Shown here piece after piece: positions 7,108 through 14,377 of a stretch of 20,885 nucleotides of DNA. Made by a program: the position numbers and the translations under genes. The DNA is taken from the NCBI GenBank assembly GCA_035545535.1, contig DASZYF010000120.1:1-20885 (forward strand), read 5' to 3'. Position 1 is the first letter of the stretch. Each line of letters opens with the position of its first letter. This stretch comes from DASZYF01 sp035545535. GTDB lineage: Bacteria; Actinomycetota; Actinomycetes; Mycobacteriales; CAJCIY01. Below the pieces are notes generated by a model that ran no database searches, was not told where the DNA came from, and was given only the letters and a program-made list of their open reading frames with translations.

Positions 7108-7803
7108 TCAGACGTCGGTGACGCGGATGCCGGCGTGCGCCTTGTAGCGGACGTTGATCGCGATGAGGTTGATCGTCAGCGCCTCGACCTGGCCCGCGTT
7201 GCGGAGCTTGCCGGCGTAGATGCCACGCATGCCGGGGATGCGCGCCGCGAGCGCCTGGACCAGGTCCGTCGAGGGCCGGTCGTCCCCGAGCACGAGGACG
7301 TCGAGGTCGAACGTCGTGGTCTCCGGGTCCTCCAGCAGCACCGCGCTCACGTGGTGGAACGCGGCCACGACCTTGCTCTCCGGCAGCACCGCGGCGGCCT
7401 CGGCGGCCGCGCTCCCCTCGGCGACGGGGATGGCGTGCATGCCCTTGTCGTCCTTGCCCATCGGGTTCACGCAGTCGATCACGACCTTGCCCGCCAGGGG
7501 GGCGGCCAGAGCGGAGAGGAGCTCCTTGTGGCCCTCGTAGGGCACGGCGACGATCACGACGTCGGACTCGGCGGCCACGTCCTCGTTGGACCCGCCGCGG
7601 ACGGGGAGGCCCTCTGCCGCCATCGGCGCCGCCGCCTCGTCCGCCCGCTCGGCCGAACGGGAGCCCAGCAGGACGGTGAGGCCCGACGCGGCCAGCCGCC
7701 GGCCCAGCCCCCGGCCCTGCGGACCGGTGCCCCCGAGGACCCCGATGGTCAGACCGTCGGTCACCGGGTCCTCGATGGGCGCAGATGTCGTCACTTCCGA
7801 CAT
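7108..7803 (-). CDS. npdG: NADPH-dependent F420 reductase (F420:NADP+ oxidoreductase)
   Basis: This enzyme moves hydride between coenzyme F420 and NADP(H) in the cytosol, supplying reduced F420 to other enzymes. The 231-residue protein has the N-terminal Rossmann motif IGVLGGTGPQGRGL at about 20-33, SRS at 48-50 that binds the NADP phosphate, and then VPYEGHKE, VIDCVNPM and HHVSA, all typical of the family. The C-terminus GKLRNAGQVEALTINLIAINVRYKAHAG is also characteristic. I chose the ATG at 7803; a longer frame from 7932 would add 43 residues with no family match and run into the divergent gene's start. No good ribosome-binding site stands at a normal distance, so initiation may be leaderless. 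It is the first gene of a three-gene operon and shows that this organism uses F420. Confidence 0.93.
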   Translation of the reverse strand: MSEVTTSAPIEDPVTDGLTIGVLGGTGPQGRGLGRRLAASGLTVLLGSRSAERADEAAAPMAAEGLPVRGGSNEDVAAESDVVIVAVPYEGHKELLSALAAPLAGKVVIDCVNPMGKDDKGMHAIPVAEGSAAAEAAAVLPESKVVAAFHHVSAVLLEDPETTTFDLDVLVLGDDRPSTDLVQALAARIPGMRGIYAGKLRNAGQVEALTINLIAINVRYKAHAGIRVTDV

Positions 7804-7916
7804 CCTGGCAGAGCAGGAGTTGGGCCCCTCCGTGACGAAGATCGGGTCCAGGAGCACGCGCAGGGAGCCCCGCAGCCGGCGGGACGCCTTCGCTGGGGCG
7901 GTCGGGAGGAGGTCGC

Positions 7917-8930
7917 ATGGGCGCTTTCGCACGCCGTCGGCGGCCGAAGACCCCCGCAGTCCCCACCGCCGTGCCCACCGCCGAGGCCGGGCGCGCCGAG
8001 CTCGAGGCGCTCGCCGCCGCGCAGGGCCGTCCCGTCGACGAGCTGCTCCGTGAGGTGGCCGAGTTCCGCCTCGCTCTCGAGACCGACCTCGTCGTAGCGG
8101 CGGCCGCGACGGAGCTCTCCGAGCACGTCATCGCGGCCGACGCGCTGCAGGCGAGCCGCAACGAGCTCGCCGCCTACGGCGACCGGCTCGCGGCGGGGCT
8201 CGCGACCATCCCGCAGCAGCGCACGAGCACGCGCCGACGGGTCCGCCGCGCGCTGCACTCCACGCCGGCGCTGGTGACCGCCCTGGTGCTCGGGGCGGCG
8301 GCCGGCTTCGCGCTCCCCCACCTCGACACGTCGCGCCCCGGCACGTTCGCCGGATCGGCGCGCGCCACCCAGCAGCTCGACGAGCTCGAGAGCGCCACGG
8401 TGAGCGGCGACCTCGAGCGGGCGACGTCGGCGGGGGCGGCGCTGCACGCCACGCTGACCCAGCTGGTCGACCGGGCCCGCGCGGGTGACGTGAACGCGGC
8501 GCACCAGGCCGCGACGCTCCTCATCGCGGAGCGCCAGGTGCTCAACAGCCTCCCGCCCGCCGTCGCCGACCCGCTGCGGGCGCAGGTGAACAACCTGACG
8601 AACGTGCTGCAGAGCACGGTCAACACGAGCCTGTCGGTGCTCGCGACCACCAACGCACCGAACAAGGCCGGCGTGCTGAGCACCGTGCCGTCGGCCGTCG
8701 TCAGCCTGCTGCCGACGAAGGTTCCGACGAAGGTGCCGGTGGCGCCGAGCCTGGCGCCTCAGCCGAGTCGCGACGCGAAGCCGTCGGCCAAGGCGAGCCC
8801 GACCGCGCACACCACCCCGTCGCCGTCGCCGTCGGCATCTCCGTCGGCCTCGGCCTCGCCGAGCCCGTCGCAGAGCGCGATCGTCCTGCCGGGCGCGCCC
8901 AGCGGAGCGGTCAGCCAGGTCGGCGGCTGA
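7917..8930 (+). CDS. Single-pass membrane protein with Pro/Ser-rich extracellular tail
   Basis: This 337-residue protein has four visible parts: a basic N-terminus (RRRRPK); a cytoplasmic Ala/Leu/Glu-rich helical region (about 22-100); a single membrane helix at about 117-134 after RTSTRRRVRRALH; and an extracellular helical region (about 145-245) followed by a low-complexity tail of Pro, Ser and Ala (about 265-322). The layout resembles actinobacterial DUF5667-like or anti-sigma-related membrane proteins, but I see no zinc-binding anti-sigma motif and no sigma factor gene next to it, so this is only a suggestion. The ATG has an excellent ribosome-binding site, GGGAGGAGG at 7904-7912. It is divergent from npdG and stands alone. 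Confidence 0.85.
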   Translation: MGAFARRRRPKTPAVPTAVPTAEAGRAELEALAAAQGRPVDELLREVAEFRLALETDLVVAAAATELSEHVIAADALQASRNELAAYGDRLAAGLATIPQQRTSTRRRVRRALHSTPALVTALVLGAAAGFALPHLDTSRPGTFAGSARATQQLDELESATVSGDLERATSAGAALHATLTQLVDRARAGDVNAAHQAATLLIAERQVLNSLPPAVADPLRAQVNNLTNVLQSTVNTSLSVLATTNAPNKAGVLSTVPSAVVSLLPTKVPTKVPVAPSLAPQPSRDAKPSAKASPTAHTTPSPSPSASPSASASPSPSQSAIVLPGAPSGAVSQVGG

Positions 8931-8942
8931 CGTCCGGTCGCA

Positions 8943-9803
8943 TCAACGGCCGGTGAACCTGGGCGGTCGCTTCTCGGCGAACGCCGCGACGGCCTCGCCG
9001 AGGTCCTCGGTGGCGATGAACGCCGCGTTCCAGAGCGCGACGTGCGCGAGACCGTCCTTGCGGGACATGTCGCGCGTGGCGTTCATCACGCGCTTCACGC
9101 CCTGCACGACGAGCGGCGGGTTGTCGGCGAGCGTGCGCGCGAGCGCGCGGGCCTCGACGAGCAGCGCCTCCGGGTCGGCGTAGACGTCGCTGACGAGGCC
9201 GATGCTCCGGGCCCGTTCGGCGTCGATGTCCTCTCCGGTCAGTGCGAGCCGGCGGGTGGCGGCGTCGCCGATGATCGAGGGCAGGCGTTGCAGCGAGCCC
9301 ATGTCGGCGACGATCGCGACCTTCACCTCGCGCACGCTGATCTTCGCGTCGGCGCTGGCCAGCCGGATGTCGGCGGCGGCGATGAGGTCGACGCCGCCCC
9401 CGATGCACCAGCCGTGCACCGCGGCGATGACCGGCTTGCGGGTCTCGTCCACCGCATCGACGGCGCTCTGCATGCGGCTGATCGTGTCCAGGAAGCGCGT
9501 GCGGTCGACGGCGCCGCCGGTGGCGCTGCCGAACGCGCCGCCCATGGCCATGAGGTCGAGCCCGTAGCTGAAGCTGCTCCCCTCGCCGCGCAGCAGGATG
9601 ACGCGCACTGCGGGATCCTCGTCGAGGGCGTGGAACACCTCGGGCATCTCGCGCCAGAAGTCGGGCCCCATCGCGTTGCCCTTGCCGGGGCCGATGAGCA
9701 CCACCTCGGCGATCTGGCCGTCGTCCGAGAGCTCGACGCGCAGGCTCTTGAGGGCCGCCGTGTTCAGGACGGTGCTGAGGGTGCTGACGCTGGGCTCGCT
9801 CAC
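8943..9803 (-). CDS. Crotonase-family delta3,5-delta2,4-dienoyl-CoA isomerase
   Basis: The 286-residue protein is a crotonase-fold enzyme. Its active-site residues match the dienoyl-CoA isomerase of rat (D176, E196, D204) rather than hydratases: D139 in CIGGGVDL, E159 in SVREVKV and D167 in IVADMGSLQRLP, with identical 20- and 8-residue spacing. SYGLDLMAM at about 79-87 also fits the ECH1 type. It would shift double bonds in 3,5-dienoyl-CoA during breakdown of unsaturated fatty acids with odd-position double bonds. The GTG at 9803 lies 4 bases after the histidine kinase stop, with GAGG nearby, so the two genes share a transcript. Product calls such as enoyl-CoA hydratase would be less precise. 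Confidence 0.9.
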   Translation of the reverse strand: MSEPSVSTLSTVLNTAALKSLRVELSDDGQIAEVVLIGPGKGNAMGPDFWREMPEVFHALDEDPAVRVILLRGEGSSFSYGLDLMAMGGAFGSATGGAVDRTRFLDTISRMQSAVDAVDETRKPVIAAVHGWCIGGGVDLIAAADIRLASADAKISVREVKVAIVADMGSLQRLPSIIGDAATRRLALTGEDIDAERARSIGLVSDVYADPEALLVEARALARTLADNPPLVVQGVKRVMNATRDMSRKDGLAHVALWNAAFIATEDLGEAVAAFAEKRPPRFTGR

Positions 9804-9807
9804 GACC

Positions 9808-11658
9808 TCACGTTACTGGCGAGCTCGTCGAAGACTGCGGCGAGGCCGTCCCGCTGGTGCTCGGGATGAGTCCGACGATGCGGGTGCCCTCGCCGAGCGG
9901 ACTGGTGACGGACAGCCGGCCGCCCATCTCGGCAACCCGCTCCTGCAGACCGGCGATGCCACCGCCGATGCGCGGCACCGCGCCGCCCAGGCCGTCGTCG
10001 TCGACCGTGACCTCCACCTGGTCGCGCACGACGCGCACCGAGATGCGGACCTCCTTGGCGCGCGAGTGCTTGACCGCGTTGGTGACGGCTTCGGACGCGA
10101 CGAAGTAGACGGCCTGCTCGACGACCGGGTCGAGCCGCTGGCGCGGCACGCGGTCGATGAGCACGCGCAGCCCGGTCGTGCGGTCGGCGATGCGGGACAG
10201 CGCGCGCGGCAGGCCTTCGCTGCGGAGCCTCGCGGGCGGGGCGCCCCGCACCAGCTGGCGCAGCTCGGCGATCGCGTCCTCGACCTCCTGCCCGGCCTGC
10301 ACGAGCAGCACGCCGACGTCGGGCACCTCGCTCGCGCCGAGGTTCTCCTGGGCCTCGCGCAGGCAGAGCAGCGCGGTCACGAGCCGGGTCTGCACACCGT
10401 CGTGGATGTCGCGCTGCACACGGCGACGCTCGCTGGCCGCGGCCTTCGCGAGCAGCTGCCGGATGTCGACGAGGCCGTCGGTCAGACCGTCACCGACGCG
10501 GCGCAGCTCCAGCGCCAACCGCACCGCGGCGCCCAGCGCGTCGAGCAGCTCGGGTTCGTCGGTGAGCACGTTGTCGTGCACGAGCAGGGCGAGCGGACGT
10601 GAGTCGCCGCCGCGCACCGGAGTCGCGATGCGCCGACCGCCGACCGGCGGCGGTTCGACGACCTTCCCTTCGGAGTCGACGAAGCACTGCCGCTCGCTGT
10701 CCCACACGCCGACGTCGACGGAGCGGTCGCCGAGCACCCGGCGCAACGTCGCCTGCAGGTCCGCCGCGATGCGCTCGTCGGACAGCTCGGTGACGATCGA
10801 TGTCGTCATGCGCACCTGCGTGCGCAGGGAGATCATCATGCCGATCTCGACGGCGAGCGGGATGACGACCGTGGTGGTCGTCGGCACCCAGCGCAGCCAC
10901 ACCCCGGGGGGCACGAGCACCGACTCGAACGCGACCGCCGACGCGGCCTTGAGCAGCGCGGCGGCGCCGAACGGGGCGAACGACCGTCGCCACGACTGCG
11001 TACCGCTGCGCCACAGCATGACCGTGACGATGAAGCCGGCGACGATGAGGATGCCGTCGCAGATGCTGGTGACGTTCGTGACGTCGTGGAACAGCCGCGG
11101 ATCGTCCTTGATGGTCAGGTACTCGTGCGGCGACGGCACGCCGTGGTCCTGTGGCTGGTAGAACGCCCAGTCGAGCCAGTCGGCGACGAACACGTAGATG
11201 TAGAGCACGACCAGCCCGTAGGTACCGACCTTGCGCTTGGGCCGACCGCTCGGGAACAGGTAGAGCAGCTGGAACAGCGGCGCGATGTAGAAGTTGGTGC
11301 AGAGCAGACCGATGGTGAACAGCACCGGGTTGGTCGACAGGCGCAGCTGGCCGAGCAGCCAGAGCGGCCCGGAGATCGCGAGCAGCAATCCGGTGAGCCG
11401 GCTGGGCCGGCGGGTGTCGGCGGTGCAGCCGACCGCCATGAACGCGACGCCCACGGCCGCGGCGGCGACGAGCATGAACTGCGCGCTCGCCGCGCCGCTG
11501 ACGAGGCGGTTCCCGAGCGACTCCACACCGCGGCTGCCGAGCAGCGGGATGCGCACCGACGCGGCCGCCGCGTGGTCACCGATGTCGGAGAACGCCGCGA
11601 GCAGGCCGATGAGGCCCACGGTTGCGCTCCACAACACGACGCGCATCCGCTTGTCCAT
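9808..11658 (-). CDS. Membrane sensor histidine kinase, NarL/HisKA_3 type, no adjacent response regulator
   Basis: The 616-residue protein has about eight hydrophobic segments in its first 280 residues (near 6-23, 61-79, 88-106, 112-134, 147-165, 202-216, 228-248 and 260-278), a linker of possible GAF-like character (about 290-390), a dimerisation and phosphoacceptor helix with H419 in RRRVQRDIHDGVQ, and a GHKL ATPase domain: N527 in SEAVTNAVKHS, DDDGLGG at 553-559 and GGIAGLQERVAEMGG near 567-580. A Ser/Thr-rich tail ends the chain. It should phosphorylate a NarL/LuxR-type response regulator, but none lies beside it. The ATG is preceded by GGAGGAGAGGGGGG. The signal is unknown. Confidence 0.92.
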   Translation of the reverse strand: MDKRMRVVLWSATVGLIGLLAAFSDIGDHAAAASVRIPLLGSRGVESLGNRLVSGAASAQFMLVAAAAVGVAFMAVGCTADTRRPSRLTGLLLAISGPLWLLGQLRLSTNPVLFTIGLLCTNFYIAPLFQLLYLFPSGRPKRKVGTYGLVVLYIYVFVADWLDWAFYQPQDHGVPSPHEYLTIKDDPRLFHDVTNVTSICDGILIVAGFIVTVMLWRSGTQSWRRSFAPFGAAALLKAASAVAFESVLVPPGVWLRWVPTTTTVVIPLAVEIGMMISLRTQVRMTTSIVTELSDERIAADLQATLRRVLGDRSVDVGVWDSERQCFVDSEGKVVEPPPVGGRRIATPVRGGDSRPLALLVHDNVLTDEPELLDALGAAVRLALELRRVGDGLTDGLVDIRQLLAKAAASERRRVQRDIHDGVQTRLVTALLCLREAQENLGASEVPDVGVLLVQAGQEVEDAIAELRQLVRGAPPARLRSEGLPRALSRIADRTTGLRVLIDRVPRQRLDPVVEQAVYFVASEAVTNAVKHSRAKEVRISVRVVRDQVEVTVDDDGLGGAVPRIGGGIAGLQERVAEMGGRLSVTSPLGEGTRIVGLIPSTSGTASPQSSTSSPVT

Positions 11659-11798
11659 CGGTCCCCCTCTCCTCCTGCTGCTACCGGAGAGGTTCGTCCG
11701 TGCTCGTGCCGATCCGCAGCACTGCGTCGGCTCGGCGACAGTCGGGTCGACGACACCGCACGGTGGAGGAGTCGCGCAGCCGACAGATCACGGGCTGC

Positions 11799-12188
11799 TC
11801 AGGCGAGGTGCGCGGCCAGTGCTTGCACGGCGCCGGCGGTCATCTGGTCGAACACCGGCTTGAGCTCGTCGGGCTCGATGTCCACGGCGTAGACGACCAC
11901 CGCGCCGTCTCCGTCCTCGAGGACGTCGATGGTGGCGCGGTGCAGCTGCGCGGGCAGGGGGCCTTCGACGATGCCGTACTGCAGGCGCCGCAGGGCGTCG
12001 TCGCGGACCTGGATCTGCTCCTTGATCTCCATCCCGCCGGGCAGCGTGACGGTGCGCAGGCCGTTCGCATCGGTCGAGGAGGTCTCGATGCCCGGCATCC
12101 ACGTGGTGATGGAGTCCGGGTCGCCGGCAAGCTTCCAGACCTCGTCGGCGGAGCGGGGGATGCGGGCGTGTGCGCGAGCGGATGCCAT
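11799..12188 (-). CDS. SRPBCC (polyketide cyclase/START-like) family protein
   Basis: The 129-residue protein has the small helix-grip fold pattern: an N-terminal strand, then PRSADEVWKLAGDPDSITTWMPGIE at about 11-35, a central set of strands (LRTVTLPGG, EIKEQIQVRDD, RLQYGIVEGPLP) and a long C-terminal helix (ELKPVFDQMTAGAVQALAAHL). Such proteins bind hydrophobic ligands or act as cyclases/dehydrases; the substrate cannot be told. The length is typical. The ATG at 12188 has no ribosome-binding site and may be leaderless. It lies divergent from the glucosidase gene and 140 bases upstream of the histidine kinase, so operon membership is uncertain. Confidence 0.85.
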   Translation of the reverse strand: MASARAHARIPRSADEVWKLAGDPDSITTWMPGIETSSTDANGLRTVTLPGGMEIKEQIQVRDDALRRLQYGIVEGPLPAQLHRATIDVLEDGDGAVVVYAVDIEPDELKPVFDQMTAGAVQALAAHLA

Positions 12189-12250
12189 GACCGGACGCTA
12201 GCGGATACGGCGTTCTCGCCACGTTCACCGGAGGGTGCCAAGGTCAGGGC

Positions 12251-13852
12251 GTGAGCGGTCCGTGGTGGCGTGAGGCCGTCGTCTACCAGGTGTACGTGCG
12301 CAGCTTCGCCGACTCCGACGGCGACGGGATCGGCGACCTGCCGGGCATCACCGCGCACCTGGACCACCTCGCGTCGCTCGGCGTCGACGCGGTGTGGCTG
12401 ACCCCGTTCTACCGATCGCCGATGCACGACCACGGCTACGACGTGGCCGACCCGCGGGACGTCGACCCGCTGTTCGGCACGCTCGCCGACGCCGACGCGC
12501 TGCTCGAGCACGCGCACGCGCTGGGCCTGCGCGTGATCGTCGACATCGTCCCGAACCACGTCTCGGTCGAGCACCCCTGGTGGCTCGACGCGATCACGGG
12601 TCGGGACTCCGCCATGCGCGACCGCTTCGTGTTCCGCGACGCCGGCCCCGAGGGCGAGCCGCCGAACAACTGGACGGCGATCTTCGGCGGGCCGGCCTGG
12701 GACCGCGAGCCGAACGGCGACCAGCTCTACCTGCACCTGTTCGCGCCCGGGCAGCCGGACCTGAACTGGCGCAACCCGGCCGTGCACGACTACTGGGACG
12801 GCGTCCTCCACTTCTGGCTGGACCGTGGCGTCGACGGCTTCCGCATCGACGTCGCGCACGGCCTCTACAAGGACGCCGAGCTGCGCAGCCATGACGTGCC
12901 CGACGTCGACTTCCCCGGCCGCGGTCAGCTCGCCACGATGATGTCGCCCTACTGCTGGGACCAGCCCGAGGTGCACGACGTCTACCGGCGCTGGCGGAGC
13001 ATCCTCGACTCCTACTCCCCCGATCGCATGGCGGTCGGTGAGGTGTTCCTGCTCGACGTGCCGAGAGTGGCGGGCTATGTCGGTCCCGACCGGCTCAACC
13101 AGGCGTTCAACTTCGTCGTCATGCAGCAGGAGCTCGCGGCGCCCGCGCTGCGCCGCGTGATCGGCGAGAGCCTGCAGCTGTTCGCCGGCTCCGGTTCGCT
13201 GCCGACGTGGGTGCTGTCCAACCACGACCTCGTCCGGCACGCGTCGCGCTACGGCGGCGGGGACGCGGGGCGCGAGCGCGGGCTCGCCTTGACCGCGCTC
13301 CTGCTCGCGTTGCCCGGCTCGCCGTACATCTACCAGGGCGAGGAGCTCGGCCTGGAGCAGGTGGCCGTGCCGGTGGAGCTGCGCACCGACCCGATGTTCA
13401 CCCAGAGCGGCGGCGCGGTGGAGGGGCGCGACGGTGCGCGCACACCGATGCCGTGGACCGGCGAGGCACCGTCGTTCGGCTTCACGACCGGGCCGTCGAC
13501 GTGGCTGCCCTTCAACGCGGACGCCGCGTCCCGCAACGTGGCGGCCCAGACCGCCGATCCCGGCTCGACGTTGGCGACGTACCGCACGTTCCTCGCCCGG
13601 CGCCGCGCGTTGCTGCCGGACCTGGGCGACACCATCACCTTCCTCGACGCACCGGAGGACGTCATCGCGATCTGGCGCGAGGGCTCGCCCGGCCTCGTCG
13701 TGGTGATGAACGCGTCCGACGAGCCCCGCGCCGTTCCCGGGGTCACCGGTCGCCCGATCGCGCACACCGGCCCGTTCCGGGCGAACGCGCACGGCATCAC
13801 CTACGCCCCGCGGTCGACGACCTGGCTCGCGGTGGAGGATGCCGGCGCCTAG
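12251..13852 (+). CDS. Glycoside hydrolase family 13 alpha-glucosidase (oligo-1,6-glucosidase group)
   Basis: The 533-residue cytosolic enzyme hydrolyses alpha-glucosidic bonds of short oligosaccharides. All conserved GH13 regions are visible: DIVPNHVS (98-105); GFRIDVAHGL with nucleophile D200; AVGEVFLLD with acid/base E264; VLSNHDLVRH with D326, the transition-state stabiliser; and QPDLNW at 168-173, the mark of the oligo-1,6-glucosidase group. The GFRIDVAHG form suggests the actinobacterial alpha-glucosidase subfamily (GH13_30), though trehalulose- or sucrose-type activities cannot be excluded. No signal peptide is present, so imported sugars are the likely substrate; no sugar transporter lies nearby. 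It starts with GTG, with AAGG about 8 bases before. A hairpin follows the gene. Confidence 0.93.
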   Translation: MSGPWWREAVVYQVYVRSFADSDGDGIGDLPGITAHLDHLASLGVDAVWLTPFYRSPMHDHGYDVADPRDVDPLFGTLADADALLEHAHALGLRVIVDIVPNHVSVEHPWWLDAITGRDSAMRDRFVFRDAGPEGEPPNNWTAIFGGPAWDREPNGDQLYLHLFAPGQPDLNWRNPAVHDYWDGVLHFWLDRGVDGFRIDVAHGLYKDAELRSHDVPDVDFPGRGQLATMMSPYCWDQPEVHDVYRRWRSILDSYSPDRMAVGEVFLLDVPRVAGYVGPDRLNQAFNFVVMQQELAAPALRRVIGESLQLFAGSGSLPTWVLSNHDLVRHASRYGGGDAGRERGLALTALLLALPGSPYIYQGEELGLEQVAVPVELRTDPMFTQSGGAVEGRDGARTPMPWTGEAPSFGFTTGPSTWLPFNADAASRNVAAQTADPGSTLATYRTFLARRRALLPDLGDTITFLDAPEDVIAIWREGSPGLVVVMNASDEPRAVPGVTGRPIAHTGPFRANAHGITYAPRSTTWLAVEDAGA

Positions 13853-13890
13853 CCCGTCCGGGTGCATCCGGGAGTCCGAACCGCTCATCG

Positions 13891-13920
13891 CTCAAGACGG
13901 CGATCGGCGGATGCCGAGCG
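13891..13920 (+). promoter_or_regulatory. Possible FliA/WhiG-type promoter upstream of the DUF2510 gene
   Basis: CTCAAG at 13891-13896 is followed after 16 bases by GCCGAG at 13913-13918. This resembles the motility/sporulation sigma consensus TAAA-N15-GCCGATAA, but the spacing is 1-2 bases long and the -10 is imperfect. A TCGCTC/GAGCGA inverted repeat (13888-13893 and 13916-13921) encloses it. Weak evidence; the stretch might have no promoter role. Confidence 0.25.
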
Positions 13921-13928
13921 AGAACCAA

Positions 13929-13964
13929 GACGCGACCCCGGTCTGCCCCACCGGGGGCCGCGTC
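13929..13964 (+). terminator. Hairpin after the glucosidase gene
   Basis: GACGCG (13929-13934) pairs with CGCGTC (13959-13964) and CCCCGGT (13936-13942) with ACCGGGG (13950-13956), around a 7-base loop. It lies 77 bases after the glucosidase stop and 36 bases before the DUF2510 ATG. No T-run follows. It may instead be a structured 5' leader if transcription of the DUF2510 gene starts upstream of it. Confidence 0.6.
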
Positions 13965-13999
13965 TGTCCAGGACGCCCGAACCCGAGCGGAGCTCCGAC

Positions 14000-14368
14000 A
14001 TGTCAGACGCCACGCCTCCGGCGGGCTACTACCCGGACCCGGCGGGCAGCGGTCACCAGCGCTACTGGGACGGCGCGCAGTGGACCTCCCACCTCGTGCC
14101 GGGCCAGGCGCCGGCACCGACCCCGGTCGTGCCGTCGGTGACCGCGGCGCGCCTCGCCGCGCTGGCCCCGTTCCGGGCGCCCGCGCGCACCGCGATCCTG
14201 CCGGACGTCGGGCCGGTGACGACGCTCGTGCGCAAACGGCCGCCCCTGCGGATCAGCCGCATCGCCTTCGGCGTGTTCGTGGTCGTCGGCAGCACCGTCG
14301 CCGCCTACGTCAACACTCAGCCGCTCGGCGCGACGGCCAGCCCCGCCGCCGTCCACGCCTCCCGCTGA
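14000..14368 (+). CDS. DUF2510 domain membrane protein
   Basis: This 122-residue protein begins with the DUF2510 motif: PAGYYPDPAGSGHQRYWDGA at residues 7-26, with WT following, a small domain common at the N-terminus of actinobacterial membrane proteins. A Pro/Ala linker follows, then a single membrane helix at about 88-104 (IAFGVFVVVGSTVAAYV) and a short tail. The function of DUF2510 is not established. The ATG has GGAG 7 bases upstream; a longer frame from 13862 would run through the hairpin and is rejected. The gene ends 9 bases from the converging acyl-CoA dehydrogenase gene. Confidence 0.85.
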   Translation: MSDATPPAGYYPDPAGSGHQRYWDGAQWTSHLVPGQAPAPTPVVPSVTAARLAALAPFRAPARTAILPDVGPVTTLVRKRPPLRISRIAFGVFVVVGSTVAAYVNTQPLGATASPAAVHASR

Positions 14369-14377
14369 CCGGTCGGC

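Noticed and set aside
7108..7932. Longer start for the F420 reductase at 7932
   Set aside because: The additional 43 residues match nothing in the family and would overlap the ribosome-binding site and start of the divergent gene at 7917.
6323..8161. 612-codon minus-strand frame as one large protein including the BtuF-like receptor
   Set aside because: Only the part from 7099 downstream looks like protein; the upstream part is an out-of-frame reading of the F420 reductase gene. A GTG at 7099 with GAGG in front gives the family-length protein.
8811..8885. Repetitive-looking Ser/Pro codon run, considered as a tandem repeat or CRISPR-like element
   Set aside because: It is a coding low-complexity tail made of TCG/CCG codons, without repeat-spacer structure.
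11840..13888. Minus-strand open frame of 682 codons
   Set aside because: Lies opposite the alpha-glucosidase gene and part of the SRPBCC gene; the glucosidase has all GH13 motifs, this frame has none.
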